Source of the DNA: Actinomycetales bacterium
Lineage (GTDB): Bacteria; Actinomycetota; Actinomycetes; Actinomycetales; Microbacteriaceae
Reading direction: 5' to 3'
Length of the DNA stretch: 53,143 nt
Assembly (NCBI GenBank): GCA_015654575.1
Contig: JAATGR010000175.1
Location: forward strand, 1 to 53,143
Shown here: one piece after another, positions 18,194 through 29,012 of the stretch
How positions within the stretch are numbered: the stretch's first letter is position 1
Layout of the letters: each line of letters starts with the position of its first letter
Position numbers and translations under genes: made by a program
The notes under the pieces: model-generated
Databases searched by the model: none
What the model saw: only the letters and a program-made list of their open reading frames with translations
Told to the model about the DNA's origin: nothing

Positions 18194-19120
18194 TCAGCCG
18201 GAGGGCGCGGCGATGATCGCGGGGCCGGTCACCGCCGGCCCGCGTTCGTCGTCCCGATCGCGCCGCGCGGAAGCTCCCGCGAAGGGCAGTTCGCGCGCAG
18301 CATCCCACGGCTCGGTCCAGCCGAGCGCGTCGAACAGGGCATCGAGGACCATCGCGGTGAACCCCCACACCAGGCGTTCGCCGTCGGGCCTGGGCACGAG
18401 GAAACCCGGCGTCCGCACGCGCACCGCGTCTCGCCGCAACACCGTGACACCCCGATTCCCGGGAGCGAGCAGGTCGGCGAGCGGAACCCGGAACACGTCC
18501 GCCGACTCCCCCACGTCCACGACCCGCACCGGGGACGGATGCCGCCACCACCCGAGCACCGGGGTCACGAGATGCCCGGAGTGAGCCAGCGGCACCTCCT
18601 CAAGCGTGCCGAGCACCTCGACGCCGGCGGGGTCGAGACCGGTCTCCTCCTGTGCCTCACGCAGGGCGGTCGCGGCGGCATCCGGGTCGCCGGGCTCCGC
18701 CCGTCCGCCCGGGAAGGCGATCTCGCCGGCGTGCATGCGCAGGGTGGTCGCGCGGGCGAGCAGCAGCACGTCAAGCTCGCGGGACACGGCGGATGCTGCG
18801 GCGCCACGGGCGGCGGGCATCCGGTCGAGCACCCCGAAGAGGATGAGCACCGCAGCGGCCCGTGCGTCCTCGGCGACGGGCAGACGCCGCAGCCGTCCGA
18901 GCCCCGGCATTCCGGACCGCACGGCGTCGGCGAGCGCGACCAGCTGCCCCCGCGCGCCGGCCGCCGCCCGATCGTCGGATGCGGACGCGGCGCCGTCATC
19001 CAGGGCAGACACGACGGCGTCATCCGGCGCAGACACCGCGCCGGCGGGCACTGCCCCTGCAGCTGCGCCGCCGTCAGCAGGCACGGGCACGACACCACCA
19101 TCGTCGGACACGGCCGTCAC
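18194..19120 (-). CDS. NUDIX CoA pyrophosphatase
   Basis: The protein hydrolyses CoA or its derivatives to 4'-phosphopantetheine and 3',5'-ADP, by homology. The CoA-specific signature LLLARATTLRMHAGEIAFPGG-type segment is present. It is followed by a Nudix box with LREAQEETGL (metal-binding glutamates) and GFTAMVLDAL near the end. I start it at the GTG at 19120, one base after the DUF3054 stop, giving 308 residues. Another GTG at 19141 lies inside DUF3054. The first 60 residues are Ala/Asp-rich low complexity, so the true start may be further in. Confidence 0.87.
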   Translation of the reverse strand: MTAVSDDGGVVPVPADGGAAAGAVPAGAVSAPDDAVVSALDDGAASASDDRAAAGARGQLVALADAVRSGMPGLGRLRRLPVAEDARAAAVLILFGVLDRMPAARGAAASAVSRELDVLLLARATTLRMHAGEIAFPGGRAEPGDPDAAATALREAQEETGLDPAGVEVLGTLEEVPLAHSGHLVTPVLGWWRHPSPVRVVDVGESADVFRVPLADLLAPGNRGVTVLRRDAVRVRTPGFLVPRPDGERLVWGFTAMVLDALFDALGWTEPWDAARELPFAGASARRDRDDERGPAVTGPAIIAAPSG

Positions 19121-19121
19121 G

Positions 19122-19520
19122 CTACGCCCGCACGCGGGCACGCCGCATACGTCGCACGAGCGCCGCGACGGCCCGCCATCCGAGGAGGAACAGCCCCAGC
19201 ACGAGCGTCGCGACGATCACGAACGCGAACTGCACGCCCTGCCCCGAGGCCAGGCGCAGCAGCATCCCGCCCGCGACGGTGACGACCCACACGCCGACTC
19301 CCGCGCGCAGCGGCGCGAGCGGCGCCCGCCAGGCACGGGTGACGAGCCAGCCGACGGCGAGCGCGACGAGGAACGGCCACAGCGTCACCGCGATACCGAC
19401 CGTCGAGAGGTCTTCGTGGTGGCTGGCGCGGCCGATCACCGCGAACACGATCACGAGAACGACATCGACGGACGCCGCGGCGATCACGGTGCGGGGCGCG
19501 GGCAGATAATGGGCAGGCAC
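19122..19520 (-). CDS. DUF3054 family membrane protein
   Basis: This 132-residue protein has four predicted membrane helices (for example VVLVIVFAVIG, LVALAVGWLVT and FVIVATLVLGLFLLGW) and a basic C-terminus (RRMRRARVRA). It matches the actinobacterial/haloarchaeal DUF3054 family, whose function is unknown. It begins the two-gene unit with the NUDIX gene, whose start directly follows its stop. Confidence 0.85.
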   Translation of the reverse strand: MPAHYLPAPRTVIAAASVDVVLVIVFAVIGRASHHEDLSTVGIAVTLWPFLVALAVGWLVTRAWRAPLAPLRAGVGVWVVTVAGGMLLRLASGQGVQFAFVIVATLVLGLFLLGWRAVAALVRRMRRARVRA

Positions 19521-19580
19521 GGATCCATCCTCCCCCCGGACGAGAACCCGGAGAGCCGCCGCAGCGACCGGCGTGCCGTG

Positions 19581-19586
19581 TACACT
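19581..19586 (+). promoter_or_regulatory. Candidate -10 box of the bgl operon
   Basis: TACACT lies 6 nt before the first base of the RAT element, so transcription from it would place the RAT at the very 5' end of the mRNA. No convincing -35 box is visible. Confidence 0.4.
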
Positions 19587-19591
19587 TGCCT

Positions 19592-19621
19592 CGGCTTGCT
19601 ACCGCTTCCGTGGGCAATACC
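19592..19621 (+). promoter_or_regulatory. Ribonucleic antiterminator (RAT) element for BglG/LicT
   Basis: This 30-nt stretch aligns without gaps to the Bacillus/E. coli RAT consensus at about 20 of 30 positions. It keeps GGxTTGxTACxG on the 5' side and GGGCAATACC on the 3' side around TTCCG. RAT hairpins are bound by the CAT domain of BglG/LicT proteins, and the gene just downstream encodes one. Confidence 0.85.
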
Positions 19622-19666
19622 GCAGTGTGTCGTAGAGGACCGCTCGTTCTTCACAGAGGTATTGCC
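19613..19666 (+). promoter_or_regulatory. Competing leader hairpin that covers the bglG/licT ribosome site
   Basis: GGCAATACC (19613-19621, the 3' end of the RAT) pairs perfectly with GGTATTGCC (19658-19666), the nine bases immediately before the ATG. An inner TGTG/CACA pairing extends it. The shine-dalgarno GAGG (19656-19659) falls at the edge of the second strand. No U run follows, so this looks like a start-site sequestering hairpin rather than a classic terminator. Confidence 0.65.
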
Positions 19667-20491
19667 ATGATCATCCGCCGCGTGCTCAACAACAGCGTGG
19701 TCGACGCGCTCGACGACGCGATGCGCGAAGTCCTCGTGCTCGGCAAGGGCATCGGATTCAACTCCCAGCCGGGCGACTCGATCGACCCCGCCTCGATCGA
19801 GAAAGTCTTCCGACTCGACGACAGCGCGCAGGGCACCCGCTTCGCCCGGGTCGCCGCGGACGTGCCGAGCGAGATCCTCCGCGCGACCGACGAGATCGTC
19901 TCGCTCGCCAGGGAACGACTCTCCGAGAAGCTGAGCGACTCGATCTACCCGGCCCTCGCCGACCATCTCGCGTACGCGGTGCAGCGCACCCGGGAGAGCA
20001 TCGACCTCGTGAGCGCCCTCGAGAACGAGGTGCGCCGCTTCTACCCGAAGGAGTACGCGGTCGCGCTCGACTCCCTCCCGATCGTGCGCACCGCGACAGG
20101 CGTCGAGATGCCGCAGAGCGAGGCCGCGAACATCGCCCTGCATCTGATCACCGCCGAGATCGGCGGCGGCGACGGCACGGCCGCGACCCTCACCCGCTTC
20201 ACGCAGGACGTGCTGGACATCGTCCGACTTCAGTTCGGCATCGCGTACGACGACGACGATCCCGCCTACGCGCGCTTCGCGGCGCACGTCCGCTACTTCG
20301 CACAGCGGGTGCTCGCCCGCACCGTCGTCGACCGCGACGACGCCGAACTGCTCGCGCTGCTGCGCCGCCAGCTGCCGCTGGCCTTCACCGGCATCGACCG
20401 CATCGAGGCCTACGTGCGCGACACCCACTCCCACACGATGACCTCGACCGAGAAGGTCTACATCGCCATGCACCTCAGCCGGTTCGTCTGA
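19667..20491 (+). CDS. BglG/LicT-family PRD transcription antiterminator
   Basis: This RNA-binding regulator of a PTS operon has 274 residues. An N-terminal CAT RNA-binding domain (1-55, MIIRRVLNNSVVDALDD and LVLGKGIGF) precedes two PTS regulation domains. Conserved PRD histidines are visible in LADHLAYAV and IALHLITAEI (PRD1) and in FAAHVRYFA and IAMHLSRFV (PRD2); phosphorylation there reports PTS and substrate state. The ATG at 19667 has GAGG 8 nt upstream; the longer open frame starting at 19586 would begin before the RAT. It precedes bglF and bglA and has a matching RAT in its own leader, so it is probably autoregulated. Confidence 0.93.
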   Translation: MIIRRVLNNSVVDALDDAMREVLVLGKGIGFNSQPGDSIDPASIEKVFRLDDSAQGTRFARVAADVPSEILRATDEIVSLARERLSEKLSDSIYPALADHLAYAVQRTRESIDLVSALENEVRRFYPKEYAVALDSLPIVRTATGVEMPQSEAANIALHLITAEIGGGDGTAATLTRFTQDVLDIVRLQFGIAYDDDDPAYARFAAHVRYFAQRVLARTVVDRDDAELLALLRRQLPLAFTGIDRIEAYVRDTHSHTMTSTEKVYIAMHLSRFV

Positions 20492-20561
20492 ACCCGCTGT
20501 CCCCCATCGGCGCGTCAGGATCACCCGCGTCAGCCGTCCGTCCCATCCAGAAAGAACCCCC

Positions 20562-23920
<3,359 letters not shown>

Positions 23921-23944
23921 CGCGGGCGCCGCATCCACCGCCAC

Positions 23945-24045
23945 CCGTTCATAACTCAGGCAGATCGCGCCGGGTCACACCGGCCGGCCCCGGAATCACG
24001 CCGATTCTCGGCGGGCGCCACCCGTTCTGCCTGAGTTATGAACGG
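23945..24045. repeat. Palindromic element, family B copy 1
   Basis: The perfect 20-bp arms CCGTTCATAACTCAGGCAGA (23945-23964) and TCTGCCTGAGTTATGAACGG (24026-24045) span 101 bp. The family core from CATAACTCAGGC to GCCTGAGTTATG is 91 bp (23950-24040). The centre has GGAATCACGC, shared with copies 2 and 3. It lies between the convergent bglA and XRE-cupin genes and could act as a bidirectional terminator. Confidence 0.9.
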
Positions 24046-24065
24046 CGAAGGCTGCCACAGACCGG

Positions 24066-24620
24066 CTACGCGTCGGGGCCGCGCACGTGCATCCGCGCAC
24101 CCTCGCCGTTGAAGATCGAGAGGATCTCGGCGGGTCTCGTCCCCGCCGCCGACATGGCGTGCGGCGTGCGGGTGTCGAACTCGGCCGCCTCGCCGCGGCC
24201 CAGCACCAGCTCCTGCTCGCCCAGGCGCAGCCGCAGCCGCCCGGACAGCACGTACAGCCATTCGTAGCCGTCGTGCACGCGGGGCTCGGGCGCTGGAGCC
24301 CCCGGAGCGTACGTCACCTTGAACGTCTGCACCGGCGACTGCTCGGCGGTCAGCGGCGCGATGAGTGTGTCACCGCGTCTGACGGCGGGGCGGCGCACCC
24401 GCGGATCGCGGGCGGGCTCGGTCAGCAGATCGTCGACGCGGATGCCGAGCTGTCGCGTCAGCGGCACGAGCAGCGCCAGGCTCGCCTGCCGTTTGCCGGA
24501 CTCCAGCCGCGACAGCGTGCTCGCCGACATGCCCGCGCGCTCTGCCAGCTCGTCGAGCGTCCAGCCGTGCCGCTTGCGCGCGTCGCGCAGCCGCGGACCC
24601 ACCTGCGCCAGCTCTTGCAT
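24066..24620 (-). CDS. XRE family regulator with cupin sensor domain
   Basis: This 184-residue repressor-type protein has an N-terminal Cro/C1 helix-turn-helix (about 10-65, RLRDARKRHGWTLDELAERA and MSASTLSRLESGKR). A C-terminal cupin barrel follows (about 95-180) with the motif HDGYEWLYVLSGRLRLRLGE and a later FDTRTPHAMSA. The ATG at 24620 has GGTGAG upstream. It is divergent from the flavoprotein/methyltransferase fusion with only 66 bp between. A perfect palindrome in that gap is its likely operator. The ligand of the cupin domain is unknown. Confidence 0.9.
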   Translation of the reverse strand: MQELAQVGPRLRDARKRHGWTLDELAERAGMSASTLSRLESGKRQASLALLVPLTRQLGIRVDDLLTEPARDPRVRRPAVRRGDTLIAPLTAEQSPVQTFKVTYAPGAPAPEPRVHDGYEWLYVLSGRLRLRLGEQELVLGRGEAAEFDTRTPHAMSAAGTRPAEILSIFNGEGARMHVRGPDA

Positions 24621-24640
24621 GCTCTCACCTTGCCGATATC

Positions 24641-24654
24641 GCAAACCTGTTTGC
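24641..24654. promoter_or_regulatory. Candidate operator between divergent XRE-cupin and oxidoreductase genes
   Basis: GCAAACCTGTTTGC is a perfect inverted repeat (6-bp arms, 2-bp spacer). It sits centrally in the 66-bp divergent promoter region, the normal place for an XRE-cupin repressor site. Confidence 0.6.
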
Positions 24655-24686
24655 CACAATAGCCGCGCAGCCACGAGGCTGGATCC

Positions 24687-26279
24687 ATGCCCGACCTCCA
24701 CGACGTCATCGTCCTCGGCGCCGGCCCCGCGGGGCTGTCCGCCGCCCTCATGCTCGGTCGCGCCCGGCGCGACGTGCTCGTCCTCGACGACGGACTCCCC
24801 CGCAACCGCTTCGCCGACCACATGCACGGCGTGCTGGGTCACGAGGGGCTGCCGCCGCAGGAGCTCACCGCCCGCGGCCGCGCCGAGGCCGCAGGCTACG
24901 GCGTCCAGTTCGCCGACGGCCGCGTCGTGGCGGTCACCGAGACGAGCGACGCGCTGGAGGTGCGGACGACGGATGGCATCGTCCACGAAACCCGCGCCCT
25001 CGTGGTCGCGACCGGGATCACCGACGAGCTGGCCGACATCCCCGGACTGGCCGAACGCTGGGGAACCACGGTGCTGCACTGCCCCTACTGCCACGGCTGG
25101 GAGGTACGCGATCGCCGCCTCGGCCTGCTGCTCACCGGGCCTGCGAACCTGCACCTCGCCCAGCTGCTGCGCCAGTGGAGTCCGTCCGTCACCGTGTTCG
25201 CGAACGGACTCGACGTGGATGCCGCGCTGCGCACCCGGCTCGCCTCGCGCGGGGTCACCGTGGTCGACGGGCCTGTCGTCGAGGTCACCGGCCAGGACGC
25301 CGCACCGGCGTTGGATGCCGTACGCACCGCCGACGGCGCCACCCACCCCGTCGATGCGCTGTTCACCGGCGGCATCCCCCGCCCGCACGACGGCTTCCTC
25401 GCCGGCCTCGACCTGGCGCGGGAGAACGGCCTGATAGTGACGGATGAGCGCGGGGCGACGAGCCATCCGCGCATCTGGGCGGCGGGGAACGTCGTGCTGC
25501 CGCATGCGAACGTGCCGTCGTCGATGGGCCTGGGGTCGATGGCCGGGGCCGCGGTGAACGCGGCGCTGGCCGGATGGGAGTTCGACCGGGCGGCGAGCGC
25601 GGCCGACACGACAACAGCCACCGCCACGACGACTCCGCATCCGCACGACTCCGCCTGGCCCACCGTCGCGCCGTCCGCCTATTGGGAGGATCGCTACCGC
25701 GGGGAGAACCGCGTCTGGTCGGGCCGCGTCAACGCGACCCTCGCATCCGTCGCGGCCGCACTGGAGCCGGGCACCGCGATCGATCTCGGATGCGGCGAGG
25801 GCGCGGATGCGCTGTGGCTCGCCGCGCGGGGCTGGCGTGTCACCGGCGTCGACATCTCCGCCACCGCCGTCGCTCGCGCCGCCTCAGCCGCAGCGCAGGA
25901 AGGATTCGCCGACAGCGCGCGGTTCGAGGCCGCCGACCTCACCGCCTGGAACCCGGGGGCGGCCGTCGACCTCGTGACCGCGAGCTTCTTCCATTCCACG
26001 GTGGAGCTGCCCCGCAAGGACATCCTCCGCCGCGCGGCCGACTGGATCGCACCCGGCGGCCACCTCCTGATCGTCTCGCACGCGGCTCCCCCGCCGTGGG
26101 CCGCGGCGCACCACCACCACGCCGATTTGCCGACGCCCGACGAGGATCTGCGGATGCTCGCGCTCGATCCCGCGGAATGGGATCCGGTCCTCACCGAGGT
26201 GCGCACCCGCGAGACCACCGCCCCCGACGGCACGCCCGCCACCCTGCAGGACGGGATCGTGCTCGTGCGACGACGGTGA
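24687..26279 (+). CDS. Fusion of thioredoxin-reductase-like flavoprotein and SAM methyltransferase
   Basis: This 530-residue protein has two domains. Residues 1-305 are a two-dinucleotide-binding flavoprotein: FAD loop VIVLGAGPAGLSAAL (7-21), redox motif CPYCHG with Cys132 and Cys135, and the FAD-end motif IWAAGNVV. The CPYCHG form resembles dithiol oxidases of the GliT type more than classical TrxB (CATC). An Ala/Thr/His-rich linker (about 308-328) leads to a class I SAM-dependent methyltransferase (330-530) with motif I IDLGCGEGADALWLAARGW and GVDIS. The two activities may act on one thiol substrate; that is inference. It is divergent from its probable XRE-cupin regulator. Confidence 0.88.
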   Translation: MPDLHDVIVLGAGPAGLSAALMLGRARRDVLVLDDGLPRNRFADHMHGVLGHEGLPPQELTARGRAEAAGYGVQFADGRVVAVTETSDALEVRTTDGIVHETRALVVATGITDELADIPGLAERWGTTVLHCPYCHGWEVRDRRLGLLLTGPANLHLAQLLRQWSPSVTVFANGLDVDAALRTRLASRGVTVVDGPVVEVTGQDAAPALDAVRTADGATHPVDALFTGGIPRPHDGFLAGLDLARENGLIVTDERGATSHPRIWAAGNVVLPHANVPSSMGLGSMAGAAVNAALAGWEFDRAASAADTTTATATTTPHPHDSAWPTVAPSAYWEDRYRGENRVWSGRVNATLASVAAALEPGTAIDLGCGEGADALWLAARGWRVTGVDISATAVARAASAAAQEGFADSARFEAADLTAWNPGAAVDLVTASFFHSTVELPRKDILRRAADWIAPGGHLLIVSHAAPPPWAAAHHHHADLPTPDEDLRMLALDPAEWDPVLTEVRTRETTAPDGTPATLQDGIVLVRRR

Positions 26280-26298
26280 GGTCCGGTGCTGGGCCCGG

Positions 26299-27990
26299 CT
26301 AGGGCCTCCGCCGCCCGGCGCCGGCGAACAGCGCGAAGAGCAGCGGCAGCGCGGAGACCGACATGAACACGATGCCCAGCACGGGGTTTGTCGCCTGCAG
26401 CAGGACGCCGCCCAGCAGCAGCGCGGCGAACAGGATCGCGCCCAGGATGCGGGCGGCGAACCGTTCCAGCCTCCCGAGCCGGCGCTCCATCGACGTCAGG
26501 TCGACGGTCATCCGGCCGTCCTCGATGCGGGTGATCAGGCCGTCGATTCGCTGCGGCAGCCGCCACGTCGTCCCGGCGACCGCCGCCGTCTGCGTCGCGG
26601 CGTCGCGCACCAGGTGCCGGCCTTCGTCGCGCAGCAGCTGCGCCGCGAACGGCTCCACGGCGCCCCACACGTTGAAGTCCGGATCGAGCGCGCTGCACAG
26701 TCCCGAGGTGAGCGAGACGGCCCGCACGATCAGCAGGAAGTTCTCCGGCAGTTGGAACGGCAGCGTCCGCGCCACATCGCCGAACTCCTCCGCGAAGTCG
26801 CCGAACTCGTGGGGGTCCACGCCGCGCAGCTGCGCGAATCCCATCCCGCCGAACCGGGCGAAGAGCGTCGTCATCGCCCGCTCGAGGTCGGCCGTCTCCG
26901 CCGACGGCAGCAGCATGCCGATGTCCCGGATGCCGGCGACAAGTCCCGCGCCGTCGCGCGCTGCGACCGCGATCAGCACCTTCCGCAGCCCGCCGCGCAG
27001 ACCGTCCGAGACCTCGCCCATCATCCCGAAGTCGACGAAGGTGATTCGCCAGCCGGAATCGGTCCGGGTCACGAACACGTTCCCCGGATGCGGATCGGCG
27101 TGGAAGAAGCCGTGCGTGAACAACTGGTCGAACGTAATCCGCGCGAAGGCCGCGGCGACCTCGGCGGGGTCGATACCCGCCGCCCGCAGCGCCTCGACGT
27201 CGTTCGCCTTGATCGCCGTCACGTCCGACAGGGTCAGCACCCGCCGCGTCGTCCGCTCCCAGGCCACGACCGGGGCGCCGACGCGCTCGTAGTCGGCGAA
27301 CTGTGCAGCGAACCGCTCGGCATTCCCCGCCTCGTGGAGGTAGTCGACCTCCTCCAGGCTCGTGACCGCGAACTCCTCGACCAGCGCGGGCGCGTCCACG
27401 CGGTCGGAGACGAGTCGGATGCGGCTCAGCCACCGCCCCACGCGCCGGAGCGCGGCAAGGTCCACCTCGACGACGCGCTCGATCCCGGGCCGCTGCACCT
27501 TCACGACCACGTCGGCGAATCCGGCGTCGGCCGCGAGGTCGGGCATGAGCCGCGCCCGGTGCGCCTGCCCGAGGGACGCGGCGGCGACCGGGACGGTCTC
27601 GAACGAGGCGTAGGCGCGGGCGAGCGGCATCCCCAGCTCGGCTTCGGCGAGCGCGCGGATCTCGTCGAAGGATGCCGCCGGCACCTCGTCCTGGAGGCCG
27701 GCGAGCTCCGCGGTGATGTCGGGCGGCAGCACATCCAGCCGGGACGACATGAACTGGCCGACCTTGATCATCAGGCCGCCGAGGTCAACGGCGAGCAGGT
27801 GGAAACGTCGTGCGATCCGCCGGGTCCTCGTCTCACGGCCGCGGGCCGATAGCCGCCCGAGACCGACCCGCGGCAGGAACAGCTCGAACCACCAGGTCGA
27901 CACCAGCACGCGCGCCGCGAAGCGCAGGATCCGGCGCGTGCGCACACGCGTGTCGACGATCGGCTCCTCGGCGGCGTTCGCCGCGGACAC
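26299..27990 (-). CDS. AarF/ABC1/UbiB-family kinase-like membrane protein
   Basis: This atypical protein kinase-like ATPase is associated with quinone/isoprenoid lipids. It has the family marks: KVGQFMSSRLDVLPPD (KxGQ), SLGQAHRA (in place of the glycine loop), VVKVQRPG (lysine), FFHADPHPGN (catalytic) and VDFGMMG (metal-binding DFG). Two C-terminal membrane helices follow (about 515-555). I start it at the GTG at 27990, five bases after the padR stop, giving 563 residues. The longer frame up to 28176 runs inside padR. It forms an operon with padR, which probably controls it. Confidence 0.92.
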   Translation of the reverse strand: MSAANAAEEPIVDTRVRTRRILRFAARVLVSTWWFELFLPRVGLGRLSARGRETRTRRIARRFHLLAVDLGGLMIKVGQFMSSRLDVLPPDITAELAGLQDEVPAASFDEIRALAEAELGMPLARAYASFETVPVAAASLGQAHRARLMPDLAADAGFADVVVKVQRPGIERVVEVDLAALRRVGRWLSRIRLVSDRVDAPALVEEFAVTSLEEVDYLHEAGNAERFAAQFADYERVGAPVVAWERTTRRVLTLSDVTAIKANDVEALRAAGIDPAEVAAAFARITFDQLFTHGFFHADPHPGNVFVTRTDSGWRITFVDFGMMGEVSDGLRGGLRKVLIAVAARDGAGLVAGIRDIGMLLPSAETADLERAMTTLFARFGGMGFAQLRGVDPHEFGDFAEEFGDVARTLPFQLPENFLLIVRAVSLTSGLCSALDPDFNVWGAVEPFAAQLLRDEGRHLVRDAATQTAAVAGTTWRLPQRIDGLITRIEDGRMTVDLTSMERRLGRLERFAARILGAILFAALLLGGVLLQATNPVLGIVFMSVSALPLLFALFAGAGRRRP

Positions 27991-27995
27991 CCGGA

Positions 27996-28571
27996 TCAGT
28001 CCTGCGCGAGGATCGCGTACAGTCGGCGCCGCGCCTCGTCGAGTACGGCGACCGCCTCCTGCACCTGCTCCGCGGTACCCGAGCGCGCGACCTGCGCCGC
28101 CGCCTGAGCCAGCTCGACGCCGGCCTTGGGCATGGCGCTGGCCCGGCCGCTGCCGCCGAGGCCGGTCGCCTCCCACGGTGCGGTGGCCTCAGCGGCGGCC
28201 TCCGCCTCGGTGCGGCCGGCGTCGGTCAGCGAGTAGGTCTTGCGACCGCCCGCCTCCTCGGCCTCGATCAGGCCCTCGTCGGCCAGCAGCTGGAGCGTCT
28301 GATACACCGATCCGGCGCTCGGCTTCCAGGCGCCCCCACTGCGATCGGCGATCTCGTGGATGATCTGATAGCCGTGCATCGGCCGTTCCGTCAGCAGCGC
28401 GAGGACGGCGGCGCGCACGTCGCCGCGTCCCATCCGCGAGCCCACCCGCTGGTCGAAGGCGGAGCGCAGATGCTCCATCGCCTCCCACATGCCCGCGCCC
28501 GCGCGCCCGGCGCTCTGGCCGAACCCCCGGAACGCGTCGCCGAAACCACCGTCTGCGAACGAACCGCTCAT
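27996..28571 (-). CDS. PadR family transcriptional regulator
   Basis: This 191-residue protein has a Gly/Ala-rich N-terminus (1-50) and then a PadR winged helix: VRAAVLALLTERPMHGYQII, AWKPSAGSVYQTLQLL and GLIEAEEAGGRKTYSLTD. The C-terminal helices (about 155-191) would make the dimer. A 30-bp interrupted palindrome lies just upstream, so autoregulation of the padR-ubiB-like operon is likely. The inducer is unknown. Confidence 0.92.
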   Translation of the reverse strand: MSGSFADGGFGDAFRGFGQSAGRAGAGMWEAMEHLRSAFDQRVGSRMGRGDVRAAVLALLTERPMHGYQIIHEIADRSGGAWKPSAGSVYQTLQLLADEGLIEAEEAGGRKTYSLTDAGRTEAEAAAEATAPWEATGLGGSGRASAMPKAGVELAQAAAQVARSGTAEQVQEAVAVLDEARRRLYAILAQD

Positions 28572-28595
28572 GATGTCCTCCTCCGGACCGTTAAA

Positions 28596-28625
28596 CGATA
28601 CTCAACGATATATCGTTCACTATCG
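28596..28625. promoter_or_regulatory. Candidate PadR operator
   Basis: The centre AACGATATATCGTT (28604-28617) is a perfect palindrome. Outer CGATA (28596-28600) and TATCG (28621-28625) extend it to 30 bp with 3-bp gaps. It is AT-rich in a GC-rich genome and lies 25 bp upstream of the padR start. A further ACGATA half-site overlaps its left edge. Confidence 0.7.
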
Positions 28626-28677
28626 CCGGGGAAGGGTCTGCGGCGTCGGATGCCCCGCCGCATCCGCCCCGCACGTT

Positions 28678-28768
28678 CATAACTCAGGCGATTCCAGCCG
28701 GCCCCCAGCGACACCCATGGAATCACGCGGACGCCGCGAAACGGAGCCACGAAATTGCCTGAGTTATG
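28678..28768. repeat. Palindromic element, family B copy 2 (91 bp)
   Basis: The arms run CATAACTCAGGCGATT and AATTGCCTGAGTTATG (28678-28693 and 28753-28768). The centre carries GGAATCACGCGGA. The inner arm bases are ATT on both sides, where copy 1 has GA/TC. It lies in the 441-bp gap between padR and the deaminase-like gene. That gap holds the PadR operator, this copy and copy 3, and no gene that I can see. Confidence 0.88.
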
Positions 28769-28871
28769 CGCACCGCGTGGACGAGATACCGCCGGTGTGC
28801 AGCGCGACGCGATCAAGCACCTCCCGGTCCGCGCCGCGCGGGCGGAAGCTGCCGCGTCCGCGCCGCACGTT

Positions 28872-28963
28872 CACAACTCAGGCAATTCCGCCCCGCCCCG
28901 CGGCGACGCCCCCGGAATCACGCGGATGCCGCGACACTCGGCAACGAGATTGCCTGAGTTATG
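28872..28963. repeat. Palindromic element, family B copy 3 (92 bp)
   Basis: The arms are CACAACTCAGGCAAT (28872-28886) and ATTGCCTGAGTTATG (28949-28963). The centre CCCGGAATCACGCGGATGCC is close to copy 2. Copies 2 and 3 have the same orientation, 103 bp apart, and look like a local duplication that then diverged. Confidence 0.88.
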
Positions 28964-29012
28964 CGCACCGCACGGCCGGGGCGTCACGCCTCCCGCATCG
29001 CACGGGCGTGCC

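Noticed and set aside
23945..24045. Calling family B copy 1 simply a terminator
   Set aside because: It lies between convergent genes and may terminate them, but two sequence-related copies lie elsewhere in the same gap between co-oriented genes, so it is better described as a repeat family.
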